Assembly (NCBI RefSeq): GCF_900104095.1
Contig: NZ_FNJO01000014.1
Coordinates: 62,001 to 126,000, forward strand
Direction of reading: 5' to 3'
From: Ralstonia sp. 25mfcol4.1
GTDB taxonomy: Bacteria > Pseudomonadota > Gammaproteobacteria > Burkholderiales > Burkholderiaceae
Length of the DNA: 64,000 bases
Below are positions 27,157 through 37,662 of the stretch, piece by piece (within the stretch, counting starts at the first letter, position 1; every line of letters starts with the position of its first letter). The notes beneath the pieces are model-generated. The model ran no database searches. It was not told where the DNA came from and saw nothing but the letters and a program-made list of their open reading frames with translations. Position numbers and translations under genes: made by a program.

Positions 27157-27957
27157 TCAATCTGCTTGCGCTTCGCCTTCGGCAGAGGCGCCGAGGGGCT
27201 GTTTTGTCACAAAACGAGCCATCAGCAGGCCCAGTTCGTACAGGGCGACCAGCGGTACGGCCAGCAACAGTTGTGACATCACATCAGGCGGCGTGACCAC
27301 GGCGGCGATGATGAATGCGCCAACAATCACGTACGGGCGGATCTGCTTGAGTTTTTCCAGTTCCACCACGCCAAACTTCACCAGCACGATCACCACCACC
27401 GGCACCTCGAACGTGATGCCGAATGCCAGGAAGGTCGTCATGGCAAAGCTCAGGTACTTGTCGATGTCGGTCGACATCTCGGCCCCGAGTGGCGCGTTGT
27501 AGTGCGCCATGAAGTGGAACACCGTCGGGAACACCAGGAAGTACGCGAAGGCCACGCCGCACAGGAACAGCACGTAGCTACTGCTCACCAGCGGCAGGAT
27601 CAGCTTTTTCTCATGCTGGTACAGGCCCGGCGCGACGAAACGCCAGATCTGGTAGAGCACCCACGGCAGCGCGATGAGGAACGACACCAGCATCGTGACC
27701 TTCATCGGCACGAAGAACGAACCGGTGACATCGGTCACGATCATGCGGCCGTTCTTGGGCAGCGACTGCGTGAGCGGTGCGGAGAACAGGTTGAAAATCT
27801 CCGCCGCCCAGTAGACCAGGCCGAGAAAGACGATGATGACCCCGGCTACCGCCTTCACCAGCCGCTCGCGCAACTCGATCAGGTGGGAAATGAAAGTCTC
27901 TTGCTGGGACTCGCCGTCGGGATCGTGGGAGTCGTTGGGGTCTTGGGTGCCCGCCAT
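27157..27957 (-). CDS. tatC: Sec-independent translocase subunit TatC
   Basis: The 266-residue protein has six membrane helices and the TatC signature near the N-terminus (ETFISHLIELRERLVKAVAG), where the conserved acidic/arginine loop recognises twin-arginine signals. Further conserved parts are FVAPGLYQHEKKL and FGITFEVPVV. It is the last gene of tatABC, two bases after tatB. Likely clients in this window include the PhoX-like protein and the Rieske subunit. Confidence 0.96.
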   Translation of the reverse strand: MAGTQDPNDSHDPDGESQQETFISHLIELRERLVKAVAGVIIVFLGLVYWAAEIFNLFSAPLTQSLPKNGRMIVTDVTGSFFVPMKVTMLVSFLIALPWVLYQIWRFVAPGLYQHEKKLILPLVSSSYVLFLCGVAFAYFLVFPTVFHFMAHYNAPLGAEMSTDIDKYLSFAMTTFLAFGITFEVPVVVIVLVKFGVVELEKLKQIRPYVIVGAFIIAAVVTPPDVMSQLLLAVPLVALYELGLLMARFVTKQPLGASAEGEAQAD

Positions 27958-27959
27958 GC

Positions 27960-28478
27960 TTACTCGAAGAAGGAACGGTTACGGCCGCTGGCCGGGCGAT
28001 GACGCTTGACGCGGGCGGCGCCTGATTGCACCCACACGCGCACGTTCTGCTGGCGCTTGAACCAGATCGGCCGGGCGCCCTGCTTGACGCGCCAGCTCTT
28101 GCGGCCGTTATGGGATTTGTGCGCGCTGTCCCAGCTGGGCACGTAGCCGGCGCTGACGCCGCTTGCGTCGGATTCCGCCGTGCCGGAAGCCTCGACACCG
28201 CCCAGTGCCTCGTTCAGCGCCTGGGTGTGTTCGTTGACTTCCTTGTGGATGGTCTGCTCGACGTCGCGCGCGGCGTTCTCGAATTCCGTGCGCATCTTGC
28301 GCAGTTCCTCGAGTTCCACCTCGCGGCTGACCTCGGCCTTTACGTCATTGATATAGCGTTGTGCGCGACCGACCAGGGCGCCGACCGTGCGCGCCACCTT
28401 CGGCAGACGCTCGGGGCCGATCACGATCAGCGCCACGGCGCCGATCAGTGCCAGCTTGGAAATGCCGAGATCGATCAT
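27960..28478 (-). CDS. tatB: Sec-independent translocase subunit TatB
   Basis: The 172-residue protein starts with MIDLGISKLALIGAVALIVIGPERLPKVAR (one membrane helix, the conserved Glu in the helix start region, then the GPERLP hinge), followed by a long amphipathic and polar tail. The charged C-terminal stretch is rich in Arg/Lys and Trp. It pairs with TatC to bind Tat signals. Confidence 0.94.
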   Translation of the reverse strand: MIDLGISKLALIGAVALIVIGPERLPKVARTVGALVGRAQRYINDVKAEVSREVELEELRKMRTEFENAARDVEQTIHKEVNEHTQALNEALGGVEASGTAESDASGVSAGYVPSWDSAHKSHNGRKSWRVKQGARPIWFKRQQNVRVWVQSGAARVKRHRPASGRNRSFFE

Positions 28479-28568
28479 GCGAAAACCGGGACTGAGACAC
28501 AGGACAGGCAGGCCGCGCCGTGCGCGGCCGCCGGGAGGATGACTGACAAGGAAAAATCGGCCGGCGGA

Positions 28569-28805
28569 TTATTCCTGGCGCTGCTTTTCCTTGGCTTCCA
28601 CGTCGATCGTGGTGGTGTCGCGCAGTTCCTTGGCCGCGGCTGGCTTGGCGCCAGGTTCCTCGGCGTTGCCGTCCTTCATGCCATCCTTGAAGCCCTTCAC
28701 CGCGCCACCCAGATCCTGGCCGATATTGCGCAGCTTCTTGGTACCGAAGACGAGCATGACGATCACCAGCACGATCAGCCAGTGCCAAATGCTAAACGAA
28801 CCCAT
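28569..28805 (-). CDS. tatA: Sec-independent translocase subunit TatA
   Basis: The 78-residue pore subunit has one N-terminal membrane helix ([17 protein letters not shown]), the [21 protein letters not shown] hinge and amphipathic helix, and a charged tail. It heads the tatABC block and lies 90 bp ahead of tatB. Upstream is a HIT-family gene, the usual Burkholderiales order. Confidence 0.96.
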   Translation of the reverse strand: MGSFSIWHWLIVLVIVMLVFGTKKLRNIGQDLGGAVKGFKDGMKDGNAEEPGAKPAAAKELRDTTTIDVEAKEKQRQE

Positions 28806-28967
28806 TTCTTGCTCCTGATAAAGCCGCGGGCATCGGAATATGATCGCCCGGCCCCGTAGTTCCGTCCTTCAAAGGCCGCGTCGGGGCGACGGTACCCGAC
28901 GCAACATCTGGCCGGGACATCGCTGTCCCAGCCCCTTTCTCATGCCCAGGCTGTCCCGAACTCGCGT

Positions 28968-29324
28968 TCAGAACGCCGGTGACTTCCACTGGTCGCGCGG
29001 GCCGCCGAGTACGTGGAGATGGAGATGGAACACCTCCTGTCCGCCGTCCGTGCCGGTGTTGATCACCGTACGGAACCCGTTGTTGCAGCCGGCAAGGCGC
29101 GCCAGTTCAGGCACCCTGAGCATTATTCTAGCAAGCACATCCGCATCGCCGGGTCCGCATTCCGCCAGCGAATCGACATGCGATTTCGGAATTACCAGAA
29201 AGTGTACCGGCGCTTTGGGATGGATATCGTGAAACGCCAGCATATCGTCGTCCTCGTACAGCTTGCTGGACGGGATCTGACCGGCCACGATCTTGCAGAA
29301 AATGCAATTGTCCTGGGATTTCAT
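28968..29324 (-). CDS. HIT-family nucleotide hydrolase/transferase (Hint-like)
   Basis: The 118-residue protein has CIFCKIVAGQIPSSKLYED at the start and the catalytic HLHLHVLGG motif (histidine triad) near the C-terminus. Hint-type enzymes hydrolyse adenosine phosphoramidates and related aminoacyl-AMPs. CIFC is a likely metal-binding pair seen in many bacterial members. The ATG at 29324 starts right at the family N-terminus; the open frame upstream is not homologous. It sits between the his and tat genes. Confidence 0.93.
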   Translation of the reverse strand: MKSQDNCIFCKIVAGQIPSSKLYEDDDMLAFHDIHPKAPVHFLVIPKSHVDSLAECGPGDADVLARIMLRVPELARLAGCNNGFRTVINTGTDGGQEVFHLHLHVLGGPRDQWKSPAF

Positions 29325-29407
29325 GAAGTTCTTGTTGCAGCCTGTCAGCACACTGCACGAAATTGTGCCGTCCCGCTGCCACTTTATCGTGATCCTGCGG
29401 TCCGGCC

Positions 29408-29800
29408 TCAGAACGACTCGCCCGGATACATTGGCCTGCGGTCGTTCAGGTACAGCCAGCCCTTGACGATACGATACAGTATCCACAGTGACAAAATGCA
29501 GAAAACGGCGATTGCCACCGGGAGCAGCAACACTGTCGCGAACATGATGCCGCCCACCACGTACCAGACGATCGACCACCAGAAAGTGCGAATCTGCCAC
29601 GCGAAGTGCGTGGCATAAACCGTTCCCCGGGTGTCGTCCCGCTTTACGTAGTTGACGATGATCGCGATCAGCGCCGTGATGCCGCCCGTGAACCAGTGAA
29701 TTGCATACAGCGCGTAAAGGATGTGCGTCAGCTTGCGCAATCCGTCGAGCTTGTCCGCATCAGCGGTTGTCGTCACCTGCGTGGTGTAGTCCGTCGCCAT
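29408..29800 (-). CDS. DUF4870-like small membrane protein
   Basis: The 130-residue protein has three hydrophobic segments (about residues 25-50, 72-95 and 96-112) and the pattern KLTHILYALYAIHWFTGGITALIAIIVNYVKR, as in small membrane proteins of the DUF4870 type. Trp/Tyr are frequent. Function is unknown. It lies between hisE and the HIT gene on the same strand, and this position is kept in many Burkholderiales his clusters. Confidence 0.8.
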   Translation of the reverse strand: MATDYTTQVTTTADADKLDGLRKLTHILYALYAIHWFTGGITALIAIIVNYVKRDDTRGTVYATHFAWQIRTFWWSIVWYVVGGIMFATVLLLPVAIAVFCILSLWILYRIVKGWLYLNDRRPMYPGESF

Positions 29801-29868
29801 CGTGCCCTCCAGCGTTGCACCGCGTTATGCCGGGCCCGGAAATTTCCGGAGCGGCCGTAGGCTCAATG

Positions 29869-30255
29869 CTACTCCTTGCGACTGGCTTTCTCGACCAGCC
29901 CCGACAGCCCCTCGCGGCGCGCCAGTTCGTTGACCACATCAGCCGGCGTGGCGCCGATATGCGAGAGCAGCACCATCGTGTGGAACCACAGATCGGCCAC
30001 TTCGTACACCACCTTGCCCACCGCTTCATCGCCGAGGCCGGCCGCGCGGGCGTCCTTGGCCGCCATCACGGTCTCGGTGGCTTCCTCGCCAATCTTCTTC
30101 AGGATGGCGTCGTCGCCCTTCCTGAACAGCCTGGCCACATAGGATTTGTCGGGGTCGCCGCCGTTTTCGGGCTTGCGCGATTCCAGCGTGGCGGCCACAC
30201 GGGCCAGCACGTCTGCCGAGTCGGCCAGGCCAGTCGTTTGCGTGTCCTGGCTCAT
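29869..30255 (-). CDS. hisE: Phosphoribosyl-ATP pyrophosphatase
   Basis: The 128-residue all-helical enzyme performs step 2 of histidine synthesis, removing pyrophosphate from PR-ATP. Family features are [33 protein letters not shown] and [13 protein letters not shown], which hold the metal-binding Glu/Asp residues. Its ATG overlaps the hisI stop by four bases, so the two halves of the process are made together. In enteric bacteria hisI and hisE are fused; here they are separate. Confidence 0.96.
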   Translation of the reverse strand: MSQDTQTTGLADSADVLARVAATLESRKPENGGDPDKSYVARLFRKGDDAILKKIGEEATETVMAAKDARAAGLGDEAVGKVVYEVADLWFHTMVLLSHIGATPADVVNELARREGLSGLVEKASRKE

Positions 30256-30659
30256 GGCTTGGCCGCGTAGATCGTCGACGGGTCCTTGAGCACCGGTTCG
30301 ACGGTATGCCAGTCGCCCGACTCGACGTCGCCTTCGAACTTCTGGAAGAAACACGAGTGCCGGCCGGTATGGCAGGCAATGCTGTCGATCTGGGTGACCT
30401 TCAGCAGCACGACGTCCTCGTCGCAATCCAGCCGGATTTCGTGCACCTTCTGCACGTGGCCGGACTCCTCGCCCTTGTGCCAGAGGCGCTTGCGCGAACG
30501 CGACCAGAACACGGCCTCGCCCAGCTCAACCGTGCGCTGCAGCGCCTCGCGGTTCATGAACGCGAACATCAGCACGTCATTGGAGCCCGTCTCCTGGACG
30601 ATCACCGGCACCAGGCCGTTGTCGTCCCACTTCACCTTGTTCAACCACTTCTTTGCCAT
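30252..30659 (-). CDS. hisI: Phosphoribosyl-AMP cyclohydrolase
   Basis: The 135-residue enzyme opens the adenine ring of PR-AMP (step 3). It shows [26 protein letters not shown], the zinc-binding [11 protein letters not shown] region and HTGRHSCFF. It starts two bases after the hisF stop codon and overlaps hisE by four bases. Confidence 0.96.
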   Translation of the reverse strand: MAKKWLNKVKWDDNGLVPVIVQETGSNDVLMFAFMNREALQRTVELGEAVFWSRSRKRLWHKGEESGHVQKVHEIRLDCDEDVVLLKVTQIDSIACHTGRHSCFFQKFEGDVESGDWHTVEPVLKDPSTIYAAKP

Positions 30660-30661
30660 GA

Positions 30662-31432
30662 TCAGATCCGGACGGGGATGCCCTCGCGGGCCATGAATGC
30701 CTTTGCTTCGCCAACGGTGTGCTGCCCGTAGTGGAAGATGCTGGCGGCCAGCACCGCATCGGCGTGACCCAGCTTGATGCCGTCGGCCAGATCCTGCAGG
30801 CCGCCCACGCCACCTGATGCAATAACGGGTACGGGCACGGCGTCGCTGACCGCGCGCGTCAGTTCCAGGTCGAATCCGCTCTTGGTGCCATCACGGTCCA
30901 TGCTGGTCAGCAGGATTTCTCCGGCGCCGCGGCGCGCCATCTCGCGGGCCCACTCCACGGCGTCCAGGCCGGTCGCCTTGCGTCCGCCGTGGGTAAACAC
31001 TTCCCAGCGGGCCGGTTCGCCCGGTGCCGAACTGCGCTTGGCATCGATGGCCACCACGATGCACTGCGAGCCGTACTTGCCAGTCGCGTCTGAAACCAGT
31101 TGCGGGTTGGCGATGGCGGACGAATTCACGCTGATCTTGTCCGCCCCGGCATTGAGCAGCCTGCGCACGTCTTCGACGGCGCGCACGCCGCCGCCAACGG
31201 TCAGCGGGATGAACACCTGCGAAGCCACGGCCTCGATGATATGAAGGATCAGGTCGCGGCCGTCGCTGGTCGCGGTGATGTCGAGAAATGTGATTTCGTC
31301 GGCACCCTGCTCGTCGTAGCGGCGAGCGATTTCAACAGGGTCGCCCGCATCGCGCAGTTCGACGAAGTTGACACCCTTGACCACCCGCCCGTTGGTCACG
31401 TCGAGGCAGGGGATGATACGTTTGGCTAGCAT
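30662..31432 (-). CDS. hisF: Imidazole glycerol phosphate synthase cyclase subunit
   Basis: The 256-residue (beta/alpha)8 enzyme has [29 protein letters not shown] at the start (catalytic Asp in CLD) and [15 protein letters not shown] in the second half (catalytic Asp in MDRDGT). It joins ammonia from HisH to PRFAR to give IGP and AICAR. It follows hisA by 78 bp. Confidence 0.97.
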   Translation of the reverse strand: MLAKRIIPCLDVTNGRVVKGVNFVELRDAGDPVEIARRYDEQGADEITFLDITATSDGRDLILHIIEAVASQVFIPLTVGGGVRAVEDVRRLLNAGADKISVNSSAIANPQLVSDATGKYGSQCIVVAIDAKRSSAPGEPARWEVFTHGGRKATGLDAVEWAREMARRGAGEILLTSMDRDGTKSGFDLELTRAVSDAVPVPVIASGGVGGLQDLADGIKLGHADAVLAASIFHYGQHTVGEAKAFMAREGIPVRI

Positions 31433-31510
31433 GTGATTCCTTGCCTGCCGCGCCCGCCCGGGGCACGGCTGGTTATGGCGTCCTGCCTGGCGGCGAGATT
31501 CGGCCGTCAG

Positions 31511-32254
31511 TTACTCAGCCGTCAGCTTGTCCGCGTGCGCCTGGGCGTCAGCGAAGACCAGGTCGCCGGAATAGATGGCGCGCCCGCAGATCACGCCTTC
31601 CACGCCTTCGTGTTCCACGGCGCAGAGCTGGTCGATGTCGGCCATGTTCGACAGGCCGCCGCTGGCGATCACCGGGATCGACATCGACTGGGCCAGCTTG
31701 ACCGTGGCATCGATGTTGATGCCCTGCAGCATGCCGTCGCGGCCGATATCGGTGTAGATGATGGCTTCCACGCCGTAGTCCTCGTACTTGCGTGCCAGAT
31801 CCGCCACTTCATGGCCGGTCAGCTTGCTCCAGCCATCGGTGGCCACCTTGCCGTCCTTGGCGTCGAGCCCGACGATGATGTGGCCGCCGAACGCCGAGCA
31901 GGCGTCCTTCAGGAATCCGGGGCTCTTCACGGCGGCGGTGCCGATGATCACGTACGACAGGCCGTCGTCGAGCCAGCGCTCGATCGTGTTCAGGTCGCGG
32001 ATGCCCCCGCCGAGCTGCACGGGAATCTCGTCGCCGACCTCCGCGATGATGGCCTTGATGGCGGCCTCGTTGCGGGGCTTCCCAACAAAGGCGCCGTTCA
32101 GGTCGACCAGATGCAGGCGACGCGCGCCCTGGTTCACCCAGTGACGTGCCATGGCGGCGGGATCTTCGGAAAAGACGGTAGCCTGGTCCATATCGCCTTG
32201 TTTGAGGCGTACACACTGACCGTCCTTCAGGTCGATGGCCGGAATGAGCAACAT
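31511..32254 (-). CDS. hisA: ProFAR isomerase
   Basis: The 247-residue (beta/alpha)8 isomerase shows [20 protein letters not shown] at the start (general base Asp in AIDLKDG) and [14 protein letters not shown] (general acid Asp). It converts ProFAR to PRFAR. The 174-bp gap to hisH upstream has no gene and no clear terminator. Confidence 0.97.
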   Translation of the reverse strand: MLLIPAIDLKDGQCVRLKQGDMDQATVFSEDPAAMARHWVNQGARRLHLVDLNGAFVGKPRNEAAIKAIIAEVGDEIPVQLGGGIRDLNTIERWLDDGLSYVIIGTAAVKSPGFLKDACSAFGGHIIVGLDAKDGKVATDGWSKLTGHEVADLARKYEDYGVEAIIYTDIGRDGMLQGINIDATVKLAQSMSIPVIASGGLSNMADIDQLCAVEHEGVEGVICGRAIYSGDLVFADAQAHADKLTAE

Positions 32255-32428
32255 AGCGTAACGAGCGTGGTGGTTGTGTAAAAGGAAAAGGGCAGCGATG
32301 CCAGCGCGGCTGCGCGGGCGCTCAGGTCATGTCAGTTTTGCAGTGGATGCAGTCTGGGTCGGTGGCTCTGAACGACAGGTATCGCTGTTGATCTTGTGGC
32401 GCTTCTGGTAACAGGTGCTTCTGACGCT

Positions 32429-33082
32429 TTACGGATTCCAGTGCACGAAATTCCGGTATAGCTGCAAACCCATCGCGGCGCTCTTCTCCGGGTGGAACTG
32501 CGTGGCGAAAATATTATCGCGTGCCACCGCACTGGTAAACACGACGCCATAGTCCGTCTCGCCGGCAATATGCGCCGGCTCCTGCGCCTGCACATAATAG
32601 CTGTGCACGAAGTAAAACCAGCTGTTGTCCGGGATGCCCTGCCACATCGGATGGGCCAGTGCCTGCCGCACGCGGTTCCAGCCCATCTGCGGCACCTTGA
32701 AACGCGAGCCATCCGGCTGCGTCATCCCTTCCAGTTCAAAGCGGATCACCTCGCCCGGCATCAGGCCCAGGGCCGGAGTGCTGGCCGCCCCCGACCTGGC
32801 TTCACTGCTGCGTTCGAACAGCATCTGTTCGCCAACGCACACACCCAGCATCGGCTTCGACGCCGCGGCTTCCAGCACGGCCTGCTGCAGCCCCGAATCC
32901 CCCAGGGCGCCCATGCAGTCGGGCATCGCACCCTGCCCCGGCAGCACCACGCGGTCGGCCGCGCGGATCGCCTCGGGGCGGTCCACAACCTGCACGTCCG
33001 CTTCCGGTGCCGCGGCACGCAGAGCCTGCGCCACCGAGCGCAGGTTGCCCATGCCGTAATCCACAATTGCTATGGTAGTCAT
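32429..33082 (-). CDS. hisH: Imidazole glycerol phosphate synthase glutaminase subunit
   Basis: The 217-residue class I glutamine amidotransferase has the nucleophile loop [13 protein letters not shown] and the C-terminal catalytic His and Glu in TQFHPEKS. It supplies ammonia to HisF. Its start overlaps the end of the marC-type gene by four bases, so the two are translationally linked. Confidence 0.96.
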   Translation of the reverse strand: MTTIAIVDYGMGNLRSVAQALRAAAPEADVQVVDRPEAIRAADRVVLPGQGAMPDCMGALGDSGLQQAVLEAAASKPMLGVCVGEQMLFERSSEARSGAASTPALGLMPGEVIRFELEGMTQPDGSRFKVPQMGWNRVRQALAHPMWQGIPDNSWFYFVHSYYVQAQEPAHIAGETDYGVVFTSAVARDNIFATQFHPEKSAAMGLQLYRNFVHWNP

Positions 33083-33702
33083 GATTTCAAAACAGGCAAC
33101 AATGTCTTCAGCCCGTCCACAATGAATTCAACGGCCAGCGCCGACAGGATCAACCCCATCAGGCGCGTGCCGATATTGATCCCGGTCCTGCCAACCACCC
33201 GTGCGATGGGGTCCGCCGCACGGAATGTGCCATACACCACCAGCCCCAGCAGTACGCCGATCCCGACCAGGATCAGCAGCTCGTACCAGTGGTGCGTCTT
33301 GCCCGCATAAACGATCACGGTGCTGATCGAACCCGGTCCGGTCAGCAACGGCAGCGCCAGCGGCACCACCGCGATACTGGTCTTGGCCTCCGCCTCGTCC
33401 TCTTCCTCGGGCGTGGCCTTGGTCCGGCCGGTCTGGGCGTTGAGCATGTTCATCGCCATCATGATCATGATCAGCCCGCCGCCCACCTGCAGCGACGCCA
33501 CCGAGATATTGAAGAACTCGATGATCTGCTGGCCCAGCAACGCCGACAGGCCCACCACGATCGCCACGGCAATCGACGCCGTCTTGATCGTCTTCAGCTT
33601 CTCCGTCTCGGTCTGCTGGCTGGTCAGGCTGATGAAGAACGGGATCGCCCCGATCGGATTGATCAGCGCCAGCAGCGAGATGAAAGACTTGAGCGTATCC
33701 AT
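33079..33702 (-). CDS. MarC-family (UPF0056) integral membrane protein
   Basis: The 207-residue protein has six hydrophobic segments and the MarC family start [28 protein letters not shown] and [14 protein letters not shown]. The family is found in many bacteria and has no proven transport substrate; early links to antibiotic resistance were not confirmed. It sits between hisB and hisH and overlaps hisH, an arrangement seen in other Burkholderiales. Confidence 0.9.
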   Translation of the reverse strand: MDTLKSFISLLALINPIGAIPFFISLTSQQTETEKLKTIKTASIAVAIVVGLSALLGQQIIEFFNISVASLQVGGGLIMIMMAMNMLNAQTGRTKATPEEEDEAEAKTSIAVVPLALPLLTGPGSISTVIVYAGKTHHWYELLILVGIGVLLGLVVYGTFRAADPIARVVGRTGINIGTRLMGLILSALAVEFIVDGLKTLLPVLKS

Positions 33703-33803
33703 CGGATGCGGGTGTGTCGGGGTTGTCAGCGTCGCCGCAACCAGCCGGCTCGCCTGCTATATGGGGGCGCAGGTCAGTGTTTCAGGTCAGACACCAGTAT
33801 GGG

Positions 33804-34391
33804 TCAGAGCGTACCCTTGGTCGATGGAATCTGGTTGGCCGCACGCGGATCCAGCTCCACCGCCATGCGCAACGCACGGCCAAAGGCCTTGAATACCGTT
33901 TCGCACTGGTGGTGGGCGTTGATGCCGCGCAGGTTGTCGATATGGAGCGTCACTCCGGCGTGGTTGACGAAGCCGCGGAAGAACTCGATCGTCAGGTCGA
34001 CGTCGAAGCTGCCCACCCGGGCGCGCGTGAACGGCACGTGGAATTCCAGCCCCGGACGGCCCGAGAAGTCGATCACCACGCGCGACAGGCATTCGTCCAG
34101 CGGCACGTAGCTGTGGCCGTAGCGGGTGATGCCCTTCTTGTCGCCGATGGCGCGCGCCACGGCCTGGCCCAGCGTAATGCCGACGTCCTCCACCGTATGG
34201 TGATCGTCGATATGGGTGTCGCCCGTGGCCTCGACCTCCAGGTCGAACATGCCATGCCGGGCAATCTGGTCCAGCATGTGGTCGAGGAACGGCACGCCGG
34301 AAGCCAGCTTCTGGCGGCCGGTGCCATCAAGGTTCAGCGAAACGCGGATCTGCGTTTCCGAGGTATTGCGGGTGACCTCTGCAACACGCAT
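33804..34391 (-). CDS. hisB: Imidazoleglycerol-phosphate dehydratase
   Basis: The 195-residue monofunctional enzyme has the manganese-binding repeats [28 protein letters not shown] and NAHHQCE of the IGPD family. It lacks the HAD phosphatase domain fused to HisB in enteric bacteria, so histidinol-phosphate phosphatase must come from a gene outside the window. The ATG at 34391 gives the usual family length; it begins seven bases after the hisC stop. Confidence 0.97.
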   Translation of the reverse strand: MRVAEVTRNTSETQIRVSLNLDGTGRQKLASGVPFLDHMLDQIARHGMFDLEVEATGDTHIDDHHTVEDVGITLGQAVARAIGDKKGITRYGHSYVPLDECLSRVVIDFSGRPGLEFHVPFTRARVGSFDVDLTIEFFRGFVNHAGVTLHIDNLRGINAHHQCETVFKAFGRALRMAVELDPRAANQIPSTKGTL

Positions 34392-34398
34392 GGTGGGG

Positions 34399-35499
34399 TT
34401 AATCCTGCAATGAGGCACGGAATGCCTCAAGAAACTGCGCGTTTTCTTCGGGGGTGCTGACCGTCACGCGCAGACAGTTGGCCAGCAATGCGTGCATTTT
34501 ACTCACGTTCTTGATCAATACCTTCCGCGCCAGCACGCGCTCGAACGTCTGTGCCGCATCCGGCACGCGCACCAGCAGGAAGTTGGCGGCGCTCGGGTAG
34601 ACCGTCACGCCCGGGATGGCTGCCATGGCGTCGGCCAGCTTCGCGCGCTCGGCCCGCAGCTGCGCGGCCTGGTCATCCAGCACATCCACATGTTCCAGCG
34701 CGAACAGCGCGGTGGCTTCGGTCAGTACGTTGACGTTGTACGGCGGCCGCACCTTGTCCAGTTGCGACAGCCATTCCGGCGACCCCGCCATGTAACCCAG
34801 GCGGATACCGGCGAGGCCCAGCTTCGACACCGTGCGCATCACCAGCAGGTTGCCGAACCCGGTCAGGCGCGGCATCCAGCTTTCCTGCGCGAACGGCTGG
34901 TAGGCCTCGTCCACCACCACCAGGCTCTGGCACACCTCGCCCTGCGCGGCGCGCACGATCGCTTCCATGTCGGCGGCATCGAACAGGTTGCCGGTAGGGT
35001 TGTTCGGGTAGGCCAGATAGATGATGGCGGGCTTGTGCTCGGCCATCGCGGCCAGCATGGCGGCGCGGTCCAGCGTGAAATCCGCGCGCAGCGGCACGCC
35101 GACAAACCCGAGGCCCGCAAACTGGGCCGACATCGCATACATGACGAAGCCCGGCACCGGCGCCAGCACCTTGGCGCCCGGCTTCGATGCGGCCAGCGAA
35201 ATGATGCTGATCAGTTCGTCCGAACCGTTGCCCAGCATCACGTCCATCCCGGCCGGCACCTTCATGACCGACTTGAGCTGCGCGCGCAGTGCCTCGCTGC
35301 TCGGCACCGGGTAGCGGTTCAGGGCCACCTCGCCCAGCCGCGCGGCCAGTTGCGCGCGCAGGTCGGGCGGCAGCCGGTACGGATTCTCCATCGCGTCGAG
35401 CTTCACCAGTCCGTGCGAGTCGGCGACATGGTAAGCGCCCATGGCGCGCACGTCGTCACGGATGATGCGTTCGATCAGGGATGGGTCTACGGCTGACAT
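34399..35499 (-). CDS. hisC: Histidinol-phosphate aminotransferase
   Basis: The 366-residue PLP enzyme of aminotransferase fold I has the cofactor lysine in [16 protein letters not shown] and substrate/cofactor elements YPNNPTGN and VVDEAYQPF. It converts imidazole acetol phosphate and glutamate to histidinol phosphate. The ATG at 35499 matches the family N-terminus ([20 protein letters not shown]). It follows hisD by 46 bp. Confidence 0.95.
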   Translation of the reverse strand: MSAVDPSLIERIIRDDVRAMGAYHVADSHGLVKLDAMENPYRLPPDLRAQLAARLGEVALNRYPVPSSEALRAQLKSVMKVPAGMDVMLGNGSDELISIISLAASKPGAKVLAPVPGFVMYAMSAQFAGLGFVGVPLRADFTLDRAAMLAAMAEHKPAIIYLAYPNNPTGNLFDAADMEAIVRAAQGEVCQSLVVVDEAYQPFAQESWMPRLTGFGNLLVMRTVSKLGLAGIRLGYMAGSPEWLSQLDKVRPPYNVNVLTEATALFALEHVDVLDDQAAQLRAERAKLADAMAAIPGVTVYPSAANFLLVRVPDAAQTFERVLARKVLIKNVSKMHALLANCLRVTVSTPEENAQFLEAFRASLQD

Positions 35500-35545
35500 G
35501 ATGGTCCTATGGTTTCGTGCTGGTTTCGTGCTTTTCAGGTATTTC

Positions 35546-36880
35546 TTAACGCTTGAATCGGTACTCGGCGCTGCGCGCGTGGGCCTGCAGCCCCTCGCCA
35601 TAGGCCAGTTCGGCGGCGATCTGGCCCAGCATCTGCGCCCCGCCCTCGCTGACCTCGATCAGGCTCGAACGCTTCTGGAAGTCGTACACGCCCAGCGGCG
35701 ATGAGAAGCGCGCGGTGCGCGAGGTGGGCAGCACGTGGTTCGGGCCCGCGCAGTAGTCGCCCAGCGACTCGCTGGTATAGCGGCCCAGGAAGATGGCGCC
35801 CGCGTGGCGGATCTTCTCGCTCCACTGCCGCGGATTCTCGGCGGAAATCTCCAGGTGCTCCGGCGCGATGGCGTTGGCGATCTCGCAGGCTTCTTCCATG
35901 TCGCGCACCTTGACCAGCGCACCGCGTCCGGCCAGCGAGGCGGCGATCACCTCGCGGCGCGGCATCGTCGGCAGCTGGCGCTGGATGCATTCTTCCACGC
36001 GGTTCAGGTAGGCCTCGTCCGGGCACAGCAGGATCGACTGCGCCAGCTCGTCGTGCTCGGCCTGCGAGAACAGGTCCATGGCCACCCAGTCCGGATCGGT
36101 CGTGCCGTCGCAGATCACCAGGATCTCCGACGGGCCGGCGATCATGTCGATGCCGACCGTGCCGAACACGCGGCGCTTGGCGGCGGCCACATAGGCATTG
36201 CCCGGGCCGACGATCTTGTCGACCTGCGGCAGCGTGGCAGTACCGAACGCCAGCGCGCCAACGGCCTGCGCCCCGCCGATCGTGAACACGCGGTCCACGC
36301 CGGCGATCTGCGCGGCGGCCAGCACCAGTTCGTTGCGCACGCCACCAGGCGTGGGCACGACCATGATCACTTCCTTGACGCCGGCCACGCGCGCGGGGAT
36401 CGCGTTCATCAGCACCGACGACGGATACGCGGCCTTGCCGCCGGGCACGTACAGGCCCACGCGGTCCAGCGGGGTCACCTTCTGGCCCAGCATCGTGCCG
36501 TCGGCCTCGGTGTATTCCCAGCTATGGCTGCCGCATTCGATCTTCTGCTTCTCGTGGTAGGCGCGCACGCGGGCGGCGGCAGCCTCCAGCGCGGCGCGGC
36601 GCTTGGGCTCCAGGTCTTCCAGCGCCGCCTCCAGCTGGGATTGCGACAACTCCAGCGCGCCCATCGAGGCGGCCTCCACGCGGTCGAAACGGCGCGTGTA
36701 TTCGAGCACGGCCTCATCGCCACGGCGGCGCACATCGGCCAGGATATCGGCAGCGGCGCGATCGATGGCCTCGTCTTCCGACGCCTCGAACGCCAGCACC
36801 TGGCGCAGGGCATCGGCAAAACCGGGCTCGGTCGAGTCGAGCCGGCGGATCGACAGGTTTTCCATATCGGTTTCGTTCAT
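35546..36880 (-). CDS. hisD: Histidinol dehydrogenase
   Basis: The 444-residue zinc enzyme oxidises histidinol to histidine in two NAD-linked steps. The family signature region [16 protein letters not shown] and zinc-ligand elements ([30 protein letters not shown]) are present. GAGGA lies nine bases ahead of the ATG at 36880; an ATG five codons later is possible. It follows hisG by 60 bp. Confidence 0.96.
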   Translation of the reverse strand: MNETDMENLSIRRLDSTEPGFADALRQVLAFEASEDEAIDRAAADILADVRRRGDEAVLEYTRRFDRVEAASMGALELSQSQLEAALEDLEPKRRAALEAAAARVRAYHEKQKIECGSHSWEYTEADGTMLGQKVTPLDRVGLYVPGGKAAYPSSVLMNAIPARVAGVKEVIMVVPTPGGVRNELVLAAAQIAGVDRVFTIGGAQAVGALAFGTATLPQVDKIVGPGNAYVAAAKRRVFGTVGIDMIAGPSEILVICDGTTDPDWVAMDLFSQAEHDELAQSILLCPDEAYLNRVEECIQRQLPTMPRREVIAASLAGRGALVKVRDMEEACEIANAIAPEHLEISAENPRQWSEKIRHAGAIFLGRYTSESLGDYCAGPNHVLPTSRTARFSSPLGVYDFQKRSSLIEVSEGGAQMLGQIAAELAYGEGLQAHARSAEYRFKR

Positions 36881-36940
36881 GACTGCTTGTCCTCGAGGAA
36901 TCCCTGACGGATTCCCGGTCGGGTTCAACTTGTGCGTGCC

Positions 36941-37615
36941 TCAGGCGAGCGCCGCCGAGGCCCGTTCGAATGCTTCCAGAATCGGCGTCAGCCGTTCCCG
37001 TTTGAGCTTCAGCGCCGCCTGGTTGACCACCAGGCGCGACGAGATCTGCACGATCTCTTCCACTTCGACCAGGTTGTTCGCACGCAGCGTGCCGCCGGTG
37101 CTGACCAGGTCGACGATGGCATCGGACAGTCCCACCAGCGGGCCCAGCTCCATCGATCCGTACAGCTTGATCAGGTCCACGTGCACGCCCTTCTTGGCGA
37201 AGTGCTCGCGTGCGGTCTGCACGTACTTGGTGGCCACGGCCAGGCGCGCACCCTGTCGCACCGCGTTGGCGTAGTCGAACCCGGCCGGCACGGCCACCGA
37301 CATGCGGCAGCGCGCGATGTTCAGGTCGATCGGCGCGTACAGGCCGGTCATGCCGTGCTCCATCAGCACGTCCTTGCCGGCCACGCCGAAGTCGGCCGCG
37401 CCATACTGCACATAGGTCGGCACGTCCGACGCACGCACGATGATCACGCGCACGGCCGGGTCCGACGTCGGCAGGATCAGCTTGCGCGAGGTCTCGGGGT
37501 CCTCGGTCACCTGAATGCCGGCCGCGGCCAGCAGCGGCAGCGTTTCGGTAAAGATGCGGCCCTTGGACAGTGCCAGCGTCAGCTGGTTGGGCGAGGCGTT
37601 GAAAGCGGGACTCAT
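36941..37615 (-). CDS. hisG: ATP phosphoribosyltransferase, short form
   Basis: The 224-residue catalytic subunit commits PRPP and ATP to histidine synthesis. It has [18 protein letters not shown] at the start and the PRPP-loop [13 protein letters not shown]. It lacks the C-terminal regulatory domain of long HisG, so it needs the HisZ partner for activity and feedback control; hisZ is not in this window. The ATG at 37615 is 47 bp past murA. The frame stays open upstream through murA, but that part is not a real extension. Confidence 0.96.
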   Translation of the reverse strand: MSPAFNASPNQLTLALSKGRIFTETLPLLAAAGIQVTEDPETSRKLILPTSDPAVRVIIVRASDVPTYVQYGAADFGVAGKDVLMEHGMTGLYAPIDLNIARCRMSVAVPAGFDYANAVRQGARLAVATKYVQTAREHFAKKGVHVDLIKLYGSMELGPLVGLSDAIVDLVSTGGTLRANNLVEVEEIVQISSRLVVNQAALKLKRERLTPILEAFERASAALA

Positions 37616-37662
37616 CGTCAGTTCTTCTAGGTTCGGGGCGGCTTGGGGCGGCGGCTTCTGGC

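Noticed and set aside
30662-33082. Histidine operon attenuator or leader peptide
   Set aside because: I saw no His-codon-rich short frame with alternate hairpins ahead of hisG or elsewhere in the run.
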